From assembly GCF_052857255.1 (NCBI RefSeq), contig NC_135500.1, positions 164,179,183 through 164,243,182 of the forward strand: 64,000 bases of DNA, read 5' to 3'. The stretch comes from Amblyomma americanum. Lineage: Eukaryota > Arthropoda > Arachnida > Ixodida > Ixodidae. Positions 12,201-23,189 of the stretch are shown here, in pieces (positions within the stretch are counted from its first letter, which is position 1; each line of letters opens with the position of its first letter). Made by a program: the position numbers and the translations under genes. The notes under the pieces are model-generated. The model ran no database searches and was not told the origin of the DNA. It was given only the letters and a program-made list of their open reading frames with translations.

Positions 12201-12917
12201 CGCTATAGTGGAACGCTTCGTTAGGTGCCCCTTGTGTTGCTCTGGGGTGAAGAAGAATTGCATCAGCGCGTGCGAAACATTGTCCGAGATAGCAAAGTCG
12301 CTGTTTCTCCCCCCCCCCTTCCACCCCCCCCCCCATCCACGCCCGCCATTCTAAATCAGTATTTGGAGCAGAGACGTTGCGACAAGGCCTGGAAAATGAT
12401 AGCGTGTCATCGAGAACTGAAGACGGAACCTGGCCGCGCGTTACGTGACCCGCATCGGGCATCGTATTTCTCGCCTCCCTCTCTCCCTCTTGTTCTCATT
12501 CTAGCTTCCCTCCCAGACGTCCTCTGAAATGGAACAGCTTGAAGAACTTCGATAGGCGTCTGAGACCCGAACGTATGTCCCTCGCGTATCTGTACTGAGA
12601 ATTGACGTTTGGGTAGCTTCTTTATTCTGAAGTCTCCGCGGCGTTACCTATCCTAAGACGAATGTTTTTGTGTGAAACGAATGTTGCAGTGAGTCGTTCA
12701 AGAAATAAAAGGGCTCTCATTACTTAGACAAAGGGAGAGCCGCACCTCTTACACTGCTTAAGATTGCGACTTAATTATGTATAATCATATGCAATGTTTT
12801 TGCAAGACACTATTGTCATAATCGTGTTACACTGCACTGGCTTTAAACAAACACGAAAGCCTCAAGGACAGGTTCTTTTGGGAGTGAACACCGCTAAGAC
12901 GACAAGGAATAAAAAAA

Positions 12918-13392
12918 TGGAGGGGACACTTAAGCTCCGCCTTAATGGCATGACGACATAGCATAAAAGGGCTAATGCACATATATGCAGAAGGTCATTC
13001 TCTCCTTTACATTTATTCACTCCTGGGAGCCCTCATACGCCTCCTGCCGCAGTGGTGCAGCGGTTAAGTGATGCGCCACTGCCCTACGATGGCAGGTGCA
13101 TCCCAGCGGTAAGTTTTGTGCTAAAAAGGTTGCTTTTCCTTAAAGAACAATCATTATTTAACTGCCAACTTCATTGTAAGCAGTTTGCTCACTATCCGGT
13201 GGGCAGGTTTTGATGACACCGCAAGATCACTTGGTCTAGGTCAATCATCTGTCTCCTAGGTTGCTTTCTGGAGATCACCTTCCAGAACCATGCTTGTGAT
13301 TTTTCGCTCACAACGCCGACGGCGACAACGTCGACACCGGATCTTCTGGCAAACAGCCTTTAACCCTAGAGCGTTAAAACAGATGCGCCAGG
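12918..13392 (+). mobile_element. composite tRNA-like non-autonomous element
   Basis: It starts with GAGGGGACACTTAAGCTCCG and has a GCTAATGCACATATATGC block. It then carries a conserved CCTGGGAGCCCTCAT lead and a tRNA-like box GCCGCAGTGGTGCAGCGGTT (13053-13072). A later part has GGTGGGCAGGTTTTGATGAC and a tail with a GAGCGTTAAAAC end. The same blocks in the same order occur at 32095-32478 (+), at 40700-41048 (-) and, partly, at 45915-46040 (-). The element carries no open frame and is presumably mobilised by another element. Confidence 0.6.
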
Positions 13393-13723
13393 AGAAGCCT
13401 TTGAGTGCGCCTAAATGTTTCTGGGTCCTCGTCGTCTTCGTGCTCTTCCGTCTTAATGCCGACCCACTACCAAATATCACAACCTGCCATCCTTTCGGAA
13501 CTTAAGGTGTAAAGAGTACGCAGACTCACACAGGTCGTCCTTCTGCTATCGTGTTTGTCTGAAGGCAGCGTGCCAATAACAACATGCAATCCCACCAAAT
13601 TGCCCCGTTTCAATATTTCAAACATTGTCATGATGCGCGGCGAATCTGCGCTCTCTATCAGATTGTCGGAAGTGCTGCGAAGCATTGCGTATCTGCACTT
13701 GTGCGTCATTAACACCTCTTTTT

Positions 13724-13850
13724 GGGCTAGTTGGTGCATACATGAATTAGAGAACAATTAGCGCAAAACCATGCAAACCACCAGACAAGAACGAAGACGA
13801 GACACAAGAGCTTGTGTCTCGTCTTCGTTCTTGTCTTGTGGTTTGCATGG
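13724..13850 (+). mobile_element. foldback element with 40-nt palindromic arms
   Basis: The arm at 13769-13808 is inverted at 13811-13850 with one mismatch and a 2-nt centre, so the DNA is almost a perfect palindrome. It follows GGGCTAGTTGGTGCATACAT and TTAGCGCAAAAC, the same lead-in as the foldback at 9040. The arm sequence differs from that copy: only the lead-in and the GCGCAAA block are shared. Confidence 0.7.
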
Positions 13851-14139
13851 ATTGGCGACAGTTTTTTTTCTTATTCAAGTACGTGCTAGTACCGAAACTT
13901 CCAACAACCTAAACCACTCAAAAGACAAGTTACGCGATATAACAGTGTCTTTCACTAATTAAGACAACAGATGTGATTCCTGATTAGTTGCTTACTTGGG
14001 AATAATGATTGCCTGTGTTCTGAAGGCACATTAGTGAGCTCATACACTAAATAGCATCAGAATATGAAGCTTGCTTATGAGCTGTAATGACGAGTGCTTT
14101 CAGCTTCCTCACAACAAGACAGCGGTATTTAGAATGGCT

Positions 14140-14711
14140 TAGTGGTTTATGGGGGTTTAACGTCCTCAGGGCAGCTAAGTCTATGAGAGATGTTGTAATG
14201 AAGAGCTCTGGATAATTTCAGCCATCTGCGGGTTCTCTAAAGTCCTAAGGCTTTCATTTGGGCTAGATGTTTGTAGCTGTGAAACATATTGACTAGCGCA
14301 TACACAGACTGGGACCAAAGTAAGAGTAAGAGACAGGACACACGCTAGACCAGCTTGTTCTTGAGCGCAAGTCATCACCCTAGCAAGGAATGTGCTAAGA
14401 GCAATCAGGTTGACTTAGGTAAATAGGAAAAGATTTTTACACAAACCAGAGAGAAGGACGGGGCCCATTGTACGAGAAATAGTAAATGCTAAGACTTTCT
14501 TTTGTGCTAGGTTGTTGTAGCTGTGAAACTTACTTTGGTCACTGTGTGTGTAAGCGCTAATCAATATGTTTTTCTAAAGTGCACTGACACTTCACAGTAT
14601 ACGGGCCTATAGCACTTCGCCTCCACTGAAATGCGACCGCCGCCATCGTAATCGAATCCGTGTCTTTCGGGACAGCAGCCTAGGACCATAACCACTAAGC
14701 CACCACGAGGA
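14140..14711 (-). repeat. Ruka-like SINE interrupted by a 329-bp insertion
   Basis: Blocks 14140-14243 and 14573-14711 together make one SINE of the 36135 family. The tRNA-like head is at the high-coordinate end, with a B box recognisable as the complement of AATCGAATCC at 14650-14659. The split falls in the conserved GGTTCTTTAACGTGCACTGAC region, and TCTAAAGT is duplicated at 14236-14243 and 14573-14580, an 8-bp target-site duplication. Confidence 0.65.
14244..14572. mobile_element. insertion within the SINE, related to the foldback family
   Basis: The insert has an 8-bp target-site duplication. Its ends are related. GGGCTAGATGTTTGTAGCTG near 14259 recurs directly as GTGCTAGGTTGTTGTAGCTG near 14503. 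AAACATATTGACTAGCGC at 14282 recurs inverted at the far end (GCGCTAATCAATATGTTT, about 14555-14572). The gcta-gtt lead-in and the GCGCA-ACACAG block tie it to the foldback elements at 9040 and 13724. No coding sequence was seen. Confidence 0.5.
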
Positions 14712-15986
14712 TAAAGAATTATTTAATATAAATGAATTATGATTTGTTTAAGGACGTTCACAAATGACAACATTAAAGGTATTTTCATTAAATTTCTCCT
14801 TGCTCTCAGGCAAATGTAGACAGATATTTATTCACTTTGTCCAGACGTCTAGGGCTCCAAAATCTAAGTAGCACTCATACGAAAATAGGGCGGGAATAAA
14901 TCGACCAAATAAATTCAGCAGCTTATTCTAGCCACGTAACCTACAATCGTATTTATGGGTTGAAAATATTTAAAAAAGAGCGAGATGCAACTGATGTAGC
15001 AATGTTGCGAAGTTGCTCTTTGTGACCGGCCCCTCTACACACCTTGTGTCTGAATAAATGCTAGAAAAGCCCGCCACAAAAACTTCTTTCCTTCAATTTC
15101 CTTTCATACAGGACATGTAACGAGCAGGTTAGATGATTGTGGCAGTACAAAAATTATAGTGGTGCTCACACTCCAGTCGTTAAGCCCAAAAATTCACATT
15201 ATGACAGCAAGGGAATCTAATATTCATAATAAAACACTGCTCTGGGTCCAGGTCACCGCACTGATTCTTTTTTTGTTTGGTAGATTAGCAGCCTCATGAG
15301 CTGCACAGAACATGCGAATGGAAGAGTTTTCGATCGATTGAGATCAGTCGTTTATGATTGTGGTTCTTCTAGCAAATCACCCACGATGGACAATGGAAAT
15401 CAGAAGCTCAAATGTCGATTTGTAACTGGCTTTCACGTCCTTTTTTAGCACTGTTAACGTGGCCGCGGCTGGACTACGCTGGTAAGAGCTTGTATAGCTT
15501 TGTCATTTAATACAATCGCACGCAACTCAGCTTTATCCCAGGTAGCGGAATTCATCTGGGCGTGTAGCTTATGTTTCTTAAGAATATTTCCTAGTGCTGC
15601 CCGATCTTAAAGCGGCACTATGAGCCTATCAGTACTACGTTTGTACAAAAATTGCCCACTGGGAAAAAAAATTTCGATAACCTCCAACGCATACACGTGC
15701 GCTTTGAGACTGGTTGCTAGCTTAGTCAATTGTTTACACGAGCATAAGTGCTGTTAAGCATTATAGCTAACCCTAACGTTTGCATCGAGCAAATGAAAGC
15801 CGCACTCCTCTCCCGTTCTTGAAATGGAAGGTGCTTTAGCTCATACTTTATGCAAGGAAGCTTCTTTCTTAAGTTTACCGCACTAGAACCTTTCCTTCAG
15901 CTTGATATTTAAGCCTTGGCATTGGAAATCAAGGCCCAAGGATTCACGATGCGACCATAGCTCCGTATTGCAAAACATTCGCGTAC

Positions 15987-16271
15987 CTTTGACGGTCATA
16001 GTAGCCGATCGGTTGACAGCGGCGGCCGGGTTTCGGGCGACGCAGGTGTAGTTGCCGCTATGTTGCGGCCCCACAGAGTGGAAGGTGAGGGACGAGGTGA
16101 AGGTGTTCAGCATCTCGGTGTGTGCGCCCAGGTCCGGGCCGAGGGGCCGTCCGTCCTTCAGCCAGCCGATGAACACGGGCGGGTCGCCGTCGATGACCAC
16201 ACACACCACCACCGTCCGCATGCCTTCCTCCAGGTCACTGGGGAACTTGAACGGATCCACTTTGGGCCCGA
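15987..16271 (-). CDS. Dscam-like exon: Ig7
   Basis: This 285-bp exon (95 codons, phase 1 at both ends) encodes one whole Ig domain. It starts VGPKVDPFKFPSDLEEG, has the first cysteine in VVVCVV, the tryptophan in IGWLKDGRPL and the second cysteine in SGNYTCVARNPAAAV, and ends ATMTVKG. Likely N-glycosylation sites are the NYT and NRS triplets. The layout (PF-x-F near the start, GD-P-P/L-P, W-x-K-D-G-R-P, G-N-Y-S/T-C) is that of insect Dscam1 Ig7, which there is chosen from a large array of alternative exons and sets homophilic binding specificity. Only one copy is visible here. The acceptor is TTTCTCGCAG and the donor G|GTACGC. Confidence 0.92.
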
Positions 16272-18424
16272 CTGCGAGAAATTTGGAAAACGTCAGGACA
16301 AACACGACGTAACACAAGAGATTTTCCTTTTTCCTTTAAGTTCAGTGTACAGCGAAGAGATATTGCAACCATGAGCAAGAGTAGATCCTCCCGCCCCGCA
16401 TCCGTGGGAACCCAGCATTTATCGTTATGATGGCAAGTATGGAAGAAGGCGAGAATAATAAAAACTTGTTCAGTGCTCGACTAATCCCGCTATAATTATC
16501 GCTTATGCCCACTAATAATTATCACACAATGGACCTCTTTTTTATTGATATTTATAGAAATGGCCACAGGATGGTTTTAATTTAAGACAAAACGGGACTC
16601 AATTTACGTTTCTGATACATCCTACTTACGAAGACTACCACGAAAAAAAAAGAACAGCAAAACACCCTGGAGCCCTGGTTAAAATTCTGGAAAAGAAAGG
16701 GGAAAATGACTTCGTCAGTTTCAGTGAAGCTGCAACGATGTCAGTGCCTCTCAAAAAGAAAAGTGAAATTTCGTAGTATTGAACTTTCTGTTTTTTTTTA
16801 ATGAATGGAGCTTTCTGTAGATGAAAACTAGAATGAGTATGTGATGCCAGAACAAAGTAAATACTGAAATGAATTCGGCATTCTGCGCTTGTCACAGTGT
16901 GCAGTCAGCAAAGAGAACGCTATAAAGGGGATCTGATTTTTGCTGAACAAAGAAAATGGATTGTGAAAGTCCACTTACTTCGAAGCAATGAACCGTAAGC
17001 ATACTTGGTTTATAGATTTTGAAACGCAGCATTAGGTGGCCATGGAAACAAGACAAAACAGGTGTGTGCACAACCGCAGCGTGGGAAGCATGTGCAGTTT
17101 AATTTTTCTTTTCTTATGATGACTATGGTGATTTGATTTTAATGGCTCAAGGGCAGCTTGACCAAGCAGTGTTATGATTATTCTGTTTTACTGCACGAGT
17201 TGAGTCAAACGCTGGTTTTACCATACCCTTCACCTTAGAAGAGCCAAGCGCCAGGCAGTGGCAAAGCTTTCGCCCATTGTGTCACCGGTAAGCACCTGGC
17301 GGCATTGGTGATCGAAACCCGCGCCTCCAGGATGCGCAAGCTCTTTCAAATCAAGTGATGATAAGCTGGCGTCTTCCAGCGCACTAATGTGCTGCGTGAA
17401 GCACGCTTTACAGGCAGAGGCTACCCCTTTGGCCTTTTTCCCTCGCACGCTCTGCACATGTGGTGCGGCCAAAGCCCCGCTCATATACTACATGAGGGAA
17501 TGCCTCGAATCCATGGCAGTTCCCCCATAGCCACCCCATCCCCTTCCTCGTGGAAAGGTGCTTTGTGAGTTTCAACCGCTGGCAAATTATGGCTAGTGCA
17601 CACAGCTCTCTATGGAGCCCGGGCCTATGGACTCTTGGACAAGCAGGAGCACGTCCTTGAGGATAATTTGTTTTTGTTGTTAAAATTAAAGCGTGCCTTC
17701 TTCTCATCTCTTGTGTTTTGCTCCAAGCATATTGGCATGGTTTCGTTGCAGTCAAGAGGTACAGTTCTTAGCAAGAATTTATTTCAGTGCTACGAAATCA
17801 AAGCTAGAAGACACTGACGTTGACCCTGAAAGTTCGTATTGTTTTTCTTGTATTGCTTGTATTGTCTCATAAAAAATTAACAACTTCTCTGCAACAAATT
17901 TTCTGATTGGCCGAGAGAGTTTTCATGTCATCAGAACCGCCAAATTAAAAAATTTGAGGACCTCCTAATCCCAATGTGAAAGTTGGGCCCTTGCCAATAA
18001 TTCTAAAGGACCCGGAATATTTCCTAAGTAGTCCCTACCCACAAAATGGATGGGAAGAATTAGTGAATGAATGCAGATGGATTGGTGGGTCGGATTAGTA
18101 TAATCACACAAAATAATGCAACAGAAGGTACTCGGACGTTCTAGAGGGTGATGACTCATGCATACCATACACAGGAAATGGAACCTTTTAGAGAAGTACT
18201 TTTGGCAATAAAACCGCCTTAACAACATTAGACACTTATTGCTGACACCATAGAAGGCAACCTAATTGCTTTTTCATTTGAACGTAATTAAAAAGGCCCC
18301 CAGCTTTTTTTTCTGGGGGGGGGGGGTGAATAGCCCCCGTCATCTTTATTCATCAATCTCCAAAACAAGTTCTGTTGACAATGAAGCCAGAATATTTGCA
18401 ACAACGCAGTCCGGACGAACTCAC
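16272..18424 (-). other. intron between Ig6 C-half and Ig7 exons
   Basis: About 2.2 kb. It contains a SINE at 17106-17350 and a 12-G run at 18315-18326. The interval 17350-17800 is moderately GC-rich and I recognise nothing in it. The rest is AT-rich with no Ig exon. Confidence 0.7.
17106..17350 (-). repeat. tRNA-derived SINE, second family
   Basis: On the minus strand it reads GCGCGGGTTTCGATCACC, a B-box-like block. It then continues AATGCCGCCAGGTGCTTACC, GTGACACAATGGG and CAAAGC-TTGCC, matching in order the plus-strand copy at 43244-43497 (GGTTCGATCGCC, AGTGCCGCCGGGTACTCACC, GATGCAATGGGTACAAGC). The 3' part ends in an AT-rich tail with CATCATAAG. It is diverged. Confidence 0.55.
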
Positions 18425-18586
18425 CCATGACATGTACGTGCAGTGGTCTCCTCGCAACATCTCCTCGACCGTTCTCAGCGACGCACTCGTAGGTGCCCTC
18501 GTCTGCCTTCCGGTTCACCTCCGACAGGACGAGCGTGCCGTTAGCGTGCACAAGCTGGCGATGGCCGCTGGGAAGCGTCCTACCCT
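18425..18586 (-). CDS. Dscam-like exon: C-terminal half of Ig6
   Basis: This 162-bp exon (54 codons, phase 1 at both ends) supplies the second half of Ig6. After the split Glu codon it reads GRTLPSGHRQLVHANGTLVL, then ADEGTYECVAENGRG with the second Ig cysteine, and ends HVHVM. Joined to the exon at 19592-19185 the boundary is WER-E-GRTLP. Insect Dscam1 has the same junction (W-E-R-D/G-x-R-x-L-P) and the same NGTL strand. The acceptor is a long T tract ending in TTCAG; the donor is G|GTGAGT. Confidence 0.93.
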
Positions 18587-19184
18587 CTGAACGAAAAAAA
18601 AAGAGCGTGAAAACCTGAAACACAGAATTGTCCAAATATGGCTGCGAGGAAAAAAATAATTACCGGAGCTCTGGTCATCTGTTGTACAGCAGTTCGATAG
18701 AGAAATTCTTTGTTTTTTCTTCTACTCGCCTGAGTTCTCAAGCCGATTTTTCACATCAGCATGTAAGGCTATGAGAATAATGTGCTGTTTGCATGATTAA
18801 TAATAGTTTTCGCATAGGTGGTGTCAATAAAAGCGAGAGATATAATCATTCTTCATAAGTGTCAGTTGATGGGATTACCAAATATGGGCAAGTAGCGCTT
18901 GCCGACTACAATATAGTTATGATTCCCCTTTAGGAAAACCGATAAGAACTTATGAATGAAGCCAACAATCGTCAAAACTAAGGAAAGCACAAAATAACAT
19001 TTGCATCTTTTCATTGTTATTTTTGTGCTGTTATTTAAGGAGAATTTAAGAGTGGAATTACTTTATGGTTTTGGCTTTGTTATTGGTTATGGCTTTCTTC
19101 ACAAGTTCGTCATAACGAGTCCCCAGTTCCCCGACCCTTGTCCGCTCAATAACGGCTTAGTTACACTGCACGGAATTTGCTAAC
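18587..19184 (-). other. intron within Ig6
   Basis: 598 bp, AT-rich, with no repeat or coding signal seen. The donor at its upstream end reads GTTAGC, weaker than the GTRAG consensus. Confidence 0.75.
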
Positions 19185-19592
19185 CTCTTTCCCATCGGAT
19201 GACGGTGAGCGGGTACCCTCCGACGGGGCAGTGCACCACCAGGCTTCCCCCGGAGAGCGCCGTCACGTTGCCCATGGGCCGGATGGCGGGCGGTCCGTAC
19301 ACGTTCACCCGGGCCACGTGGGCCACCGAGCCCACATCGTTGGCCGCACGGCAGCGGTACACGCCGCCGTCTTCAGGGCGCACGCTGCTTATGTTGACGT
19401 AGCTGACGACACGGTTATCCCGGGTGACGTAGTCGCCCACCCGGTAACGGATTGTCTCCGGAAGGTGGCGTCCGTCCAGGTCCCACGTGACCTGGGGCAG
19501 TGGGTTGCCCGTGGCTGTGCAGCGGAGAGACACCGAGCCTCCCGGCTTGTGAATCGACTCAGAGAAGACGCTCTCCAGGACAGGGGGCTCGT
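19185..19592 (-). CDS. Dscam-like exon: Ig5 plus N-terminal half of Ig6
   Basis: The largest exon here is 408 bp (136 codons, phase 1 at both ends). Ig5 begins DEPPVLESVFSES, with cysteine in VSLRCTATGNP, tryptophan in QVTWDLDG and second cysteine in GGVYRCRAANDVGS. Ig6 begins with YGPPAIRPMGNVTALSG, cysteine in VVHCPVGGYPL and tryptophan in VIRWER at the splice site. Insect Dscam1 Ig5/Ig6 has the same strings in the same order (PPV, GNP-P, W-x-LDG, DRY-G-QYV, GG-Y-C, NVYG-P-IR, CPV-GYP, WER). The acceptor is TCTAATGCAG and the donor G|GTTAGC. The G+C content is far above that of the surrounding intron, as for the other exons. Confidence 0.95.
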
Positions 19593-21443
19593 CTGCATTA
19601 GAGATAACGTCGATGATGAAATAAAACATAAGCGGTCAAAGGTAATCATGGACTTGAGGCTTAAGGGCTCTAATAAAGCTCGACAAGTCCAACGGCATTC
19701 TTGTTATGCGACTCTGCGCCTGCCTTTCCACGGAAAACTAGAAAGTGCAGTTCCGGACGAAAACGGCAGGCTGAAGCTCGCCATAAAAGTGCATAGATAA
19801 GAATTGTTGAAGCGTTAATTGATAGGCCAGTAGGCTCGTATTGCGTGAGAAAAAACAAGTGAAAAAAGAACGCGTATACAAAAGAATATTTACACAAATA
19901 CAAGGCTAGAATAGAGCTTGTTTATGGTTTTAGAACAAATAGACGCGCCCGTCTATGTTGTAAGCTTTCTTCTACGCAGTAAAATTAGTTATGTTCCATC
20001 GTCCATCCTGCGCAGCTCCTCTGCTTGTGCACGCGTTTTTGTTACGCTGATATTTTTTCAGGCAAAGCACCCTGTGGTGCAGATGTGTATAGAAACTGAA
20101 GTCCATTACACATGAGCAATGAATACTACATCTTGATTCTATATAGCTGCACTGCTGAATATGATTGTTAAGAAAAGAAGTAGTATACTATTAAAGCCCT
20201 CAGTAACATGTTATGTTAAAAAGAAGCACGACTGCGAATAACTTGTGTCGTCTATTTTCGTAGTGCCGTGGACTTGTATCAAGTTGTCGACATGAAAGGC
20301 TGCAGTTGGAATTTGGAAGAAATTTTAGTAATGACCCTCCAGTCAGTTATTTTTTATAGACACGGAGTATTAATAAAATTTATCTCAGGAATAAAATAGC
20401 CCATGTGAAACAATGTGACGCTAGCACCACATAGCGAACATACTAGACTCTTAAATCTTGGAATTTTTTTTACCGTATGATTTTTTCGGGCGTGGACATT
20501 TTTTGCAAGCTTTTGTAGCTGCAAAGAAGAGGCGTTAAACGTGCTGTATTAGAAAGACAGCAGCATTTCATGCAAGGACAGCTTGCTGAAACTGACGTGT
20601 AATAAATAGAACTGAGCCCGTGCGACCATTTTTGGACGAATTCTTTGTCCAAAATTTCGAGACAGCATATGCTTTTTTCTTGGGGGGGGGGGGGGGGTTT
20701 ATCTTTTCCGGCTGATTTGATTTTATTGCAGGGCTGTCTTCTTAACAGCTCTTTTCATGGTGCATTATTTGTTTCCGGGATATTTCGACGCTCACTGGTT
20801 TCTCCCGTGTTTTTTTTTTAATGTTTGTTGTACACAAATATGAAAGGATGGGGGTTCACAAAGCAGTTTTCGTGTCTAAGTGGTTCAAATCTTGGCGAAG
20901 CAAGACATGCACTAAGCCCACGTGCTGAAAATCAGGGCAACGCCAAGAGACTGAGCAGTGGAAGATCATTCTTACGTCTGGACGGCCTTATAATGTTCGG
21001 GAAGACTGCGAAAAACCTTGCATACGAACAATTTTCCTAAGAAATAAGCGAAGTCTTTGAGATGGGCAGTTATGACCGAGATCGTAATTACCAGAAATGT
21101 TGCACGGTGCTAGTTTGCAAGCAGGCCGCTAACATGATCAAGGAATGTGGTTTTCCGGCGTTATGCAGGGTTTTTTCTTCAATTTTTTTTTCTCATTGCT
21201 TCCGTGTCAACAATTCCAGCGGCAGCTGTCACTTGTCGCTCGAGCCAGTGGTCAGCAGCGGAATCTAAAGTGAAAAGAACTGTAATGCAACTGTTAGATT
21301 AGTAGCTAAAAAATTCCGGGTCAGGACTAGTACAGAAGCGCCGATTACACTGCCTAAGAATAACGTGCCACCTGCTTCAGCACTCCGCATTCGCAGACAC
21401 CAGCTTTTAGCGCCCGAGCAAACATTCTAGCTACGTATCTCAC
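19593..21443 (-). other. intron between Ig4 and Ig5 exons
   Basis: About 1.85 kb, AT-rich. It has a 16-G run at 20682-20697. I see no recognisable repeat or coding sequence. Confidence 0.7.
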
Positions 21444-21716
21444 CGTTCAAGATGACCTCGGCAGCGGCCTGCGCCACCTCAAACTGGTTCCGCACGAAGC
21501 ACTGGTACATGCCGCGGTCTTGGCGCTTCACGGCGTTCACAACGAGCACCTGGTCGTCGAAGAGGAGCTTGACCCGCTCCGACGCATACAGCGGTCTTGC
21601 GTCTTTGGTCCAGGACAGCTCACGTACAGGGTAGCCGGCCGCTGAGCAGTTCAGCCGCAGTGTGTGGCCGATGGAGGCAGACACGCGGGCAGGACTCACG
21701 GTGGCCCGAAGCGGGG
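21444..21716 (-). CDS. Dscam-like exon: Ig4
   Basis: This 273-bp exon (91 codons, phase 1 at both ends) encodes one Ig domain. It starts APLRATVSPARVSASIGH, with cysteine in LRLNCSAAGYPV, tryptophan in LSWTKDARPL and second cysteine in DRGMYQCFVRNQFEVA, and ends AAEVILN. The G-M-Y-Q-C-F-V-R-N block followed by A-E-L matches insect Dscam1 Ig4. The acceptor is TGTTGCAG and the donor G|GTGAGA. It is separated from the Ig3 exon by about 34 kb. Confidence 0.93.
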
Positions 21717-22284
21717 CTGCAACATGGGTTCAGGGAAGGGAAATTAAGTTAGGGAGTTAAGGAAGAGGTACAAGGAGGATAAATCTTCCTTCCGAAGAAA
21801 CAGTGCGAAATAACGCAGACGAAGAAATAGACTCACGCCGGCACACAAGGTTGTATTCGTTGTTATAATACTTGGAATGCGCACGCCGGACTGTGTTGTT
21901 ATCGTTGCCTGTTACGAAAACCTTATGACTTCAACAGGCCGGATTGACCCGGGGTTTCGACATAACAATCGAACTCTTTAATATGCAGTCATAACAAGTG
22001 TGACATGAACCGAATATTACAAGAGTGCATATCTAACCAACAGGCCCAACTGCCAACGCAGGCTTAATACAGTCCAAATAGACGCTTCATGATGTTAATA
22101 ATGGCAATCACCAACCTTTTCAAAGCAATGAATTGATTACATGTCTTTGTCGAAGACCATATTATGCCCTGAAGAGTTGTTGGTATTTATGAAGGTTAAT
22201 TTTTCTGCGTTAGGCATTCGTCGCATTTAGTGAACTGTTATCGTATCAAATAAAGTCAAATAAAAGTTGTTGTTTTTTCCTACA

Positions 22285-22577
22285 GTGGGAGGTAGGTAGG
22301 TAGGTAAACTCTTTTATTGCGCCCAAAAACAGGGGACCAGTCAAAGGACCGGTTGCGCTGACTTAGAGGAGGTCGGCGGGGATCCTTTGGGATGCCGCGG
22401 CCTCCACCGCGCGCTGGATAAGCCAGCGTTGGTCTGCTGGCTTGGAAGTACACAGGAGAGACTCCCACGTCTCTGGGGTGTTTGCGTTGTCTGTGTTGTA
22501 ATGTGTACAAGTCCACACCATGTGTATGAGTGTGGCCGGAGTTGAGCAGGTCAGACAGGTTCTAGAGAGAGACACTG
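22285..22577 (-). pseudogene. 3' end of a LINE with a TACC-repeat tail
   Basis: The minus frame reads RTCLTCSTPATLIHMVWTC and then PETWESLLCTSKPADQRWLI, with QRAVEAA before a stop. C-x2-C-x3-A-T-L-x-H-x2-W-x-C followed by W-E-x-LL...DQ-x2-Q-R-A is the usual C-terminus of many arthropod non-LTR retrotransposon polyproteins. After the stop comes a GCAATAAAA signal and then the tail TTTACCTACCTACCTACC (22287-22305 region). The copy is truncated at its 5' side near 22600. Confidence 0.75.
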
Positions 22578-23189
22578 ATAAAACGTCATGAAATCTCAAT
22601 TTCCTTCAAAGATTTTGGTGTAAATTTATTTGTTCTTACATGCGTGCTGCTTTCAACATTGCCTGTTGTCAAAATGAAATGCATGACGGGACAAAACGCG
22701 CCAGTCGATAGGCTATGAAGTTTCCAGCCAAGTGCAATGCTACTGTAGGTGTGCGAATAAATACATACTTTCTTTGCGGAAGCAGCACCTGGTATCTCAG
22801 CAAGAGTCCACTCAAGAAAAAAAAAAGGCTCTAATGATGTCCTACCAACCATGGCAACAAAATTCTGTCCTTGAATTCCAGCAGATACGAAAGGTGTTCC
22901 TATGACGATGTGAGCTCTGTGGACGTGAAGTGAAGTGTGGAAGTGAAGTATTCAACATGAAACATCTATAAAGTAGTTGCTTCAGCACTATTCACCTGGA
23001 AACATTACTCTACCTAGAATTTAATACTGTTTTTAGGACTCTACTTATAGCCGTCCAAAACCAGCGCGTGTTCTCCTATTTCGACCTGCTTCGCGTCCAA
23101 AATTGCCTTCTGCGCCACCCGTGACACACCTGAATAATTATTATTAATATAAACAAACTTCTTTTCATGCCACCCTGTCCGCCCGTTTC

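Larger units (their letters stand above)
5432..15986 (-). other. intron between Ig7 and Ig8 exons
   Basis: About 10.6 kb. It contains a decayed LINE (5581-6214), SINEs (6311-6472 and 14140-14711), two foldback palindromes (9040-9200, 13724-13850) and a composite repeat (12918-13392). Between these (6.5-9.0, 9.2-12.9 and 14.7-15.9 kb) the sequence is AT-rich and I see nothing else apart from C-runs near 12309-12334. No second copy of the Ig7 exon was found, which matters because this is where insect and crustacean Dscam genes keep arrays of alternative Ig7 exons. Confidence 0.75.

Noticed and set aside
9060..13850. Palindromes as synthetic adapter or library artefacts
   Set aside because: Arms differ between loci, carry single mismatches and share a natural lead-in with diverged copies, which suits a mobile-element family better; read-level proof is still lacking.
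5432..15986. Searched for a tandem array of alternative Ig7 exons
   Set aside because: No second block with the NYTC or WLKDG motifs and flanking splice sites was found on the minus strand.
19177..19800. 207-codon open frame on the plus strand
   Set aside because: It is the antisense shadow of the Ig5/Ig6 exon at 19592-19185.
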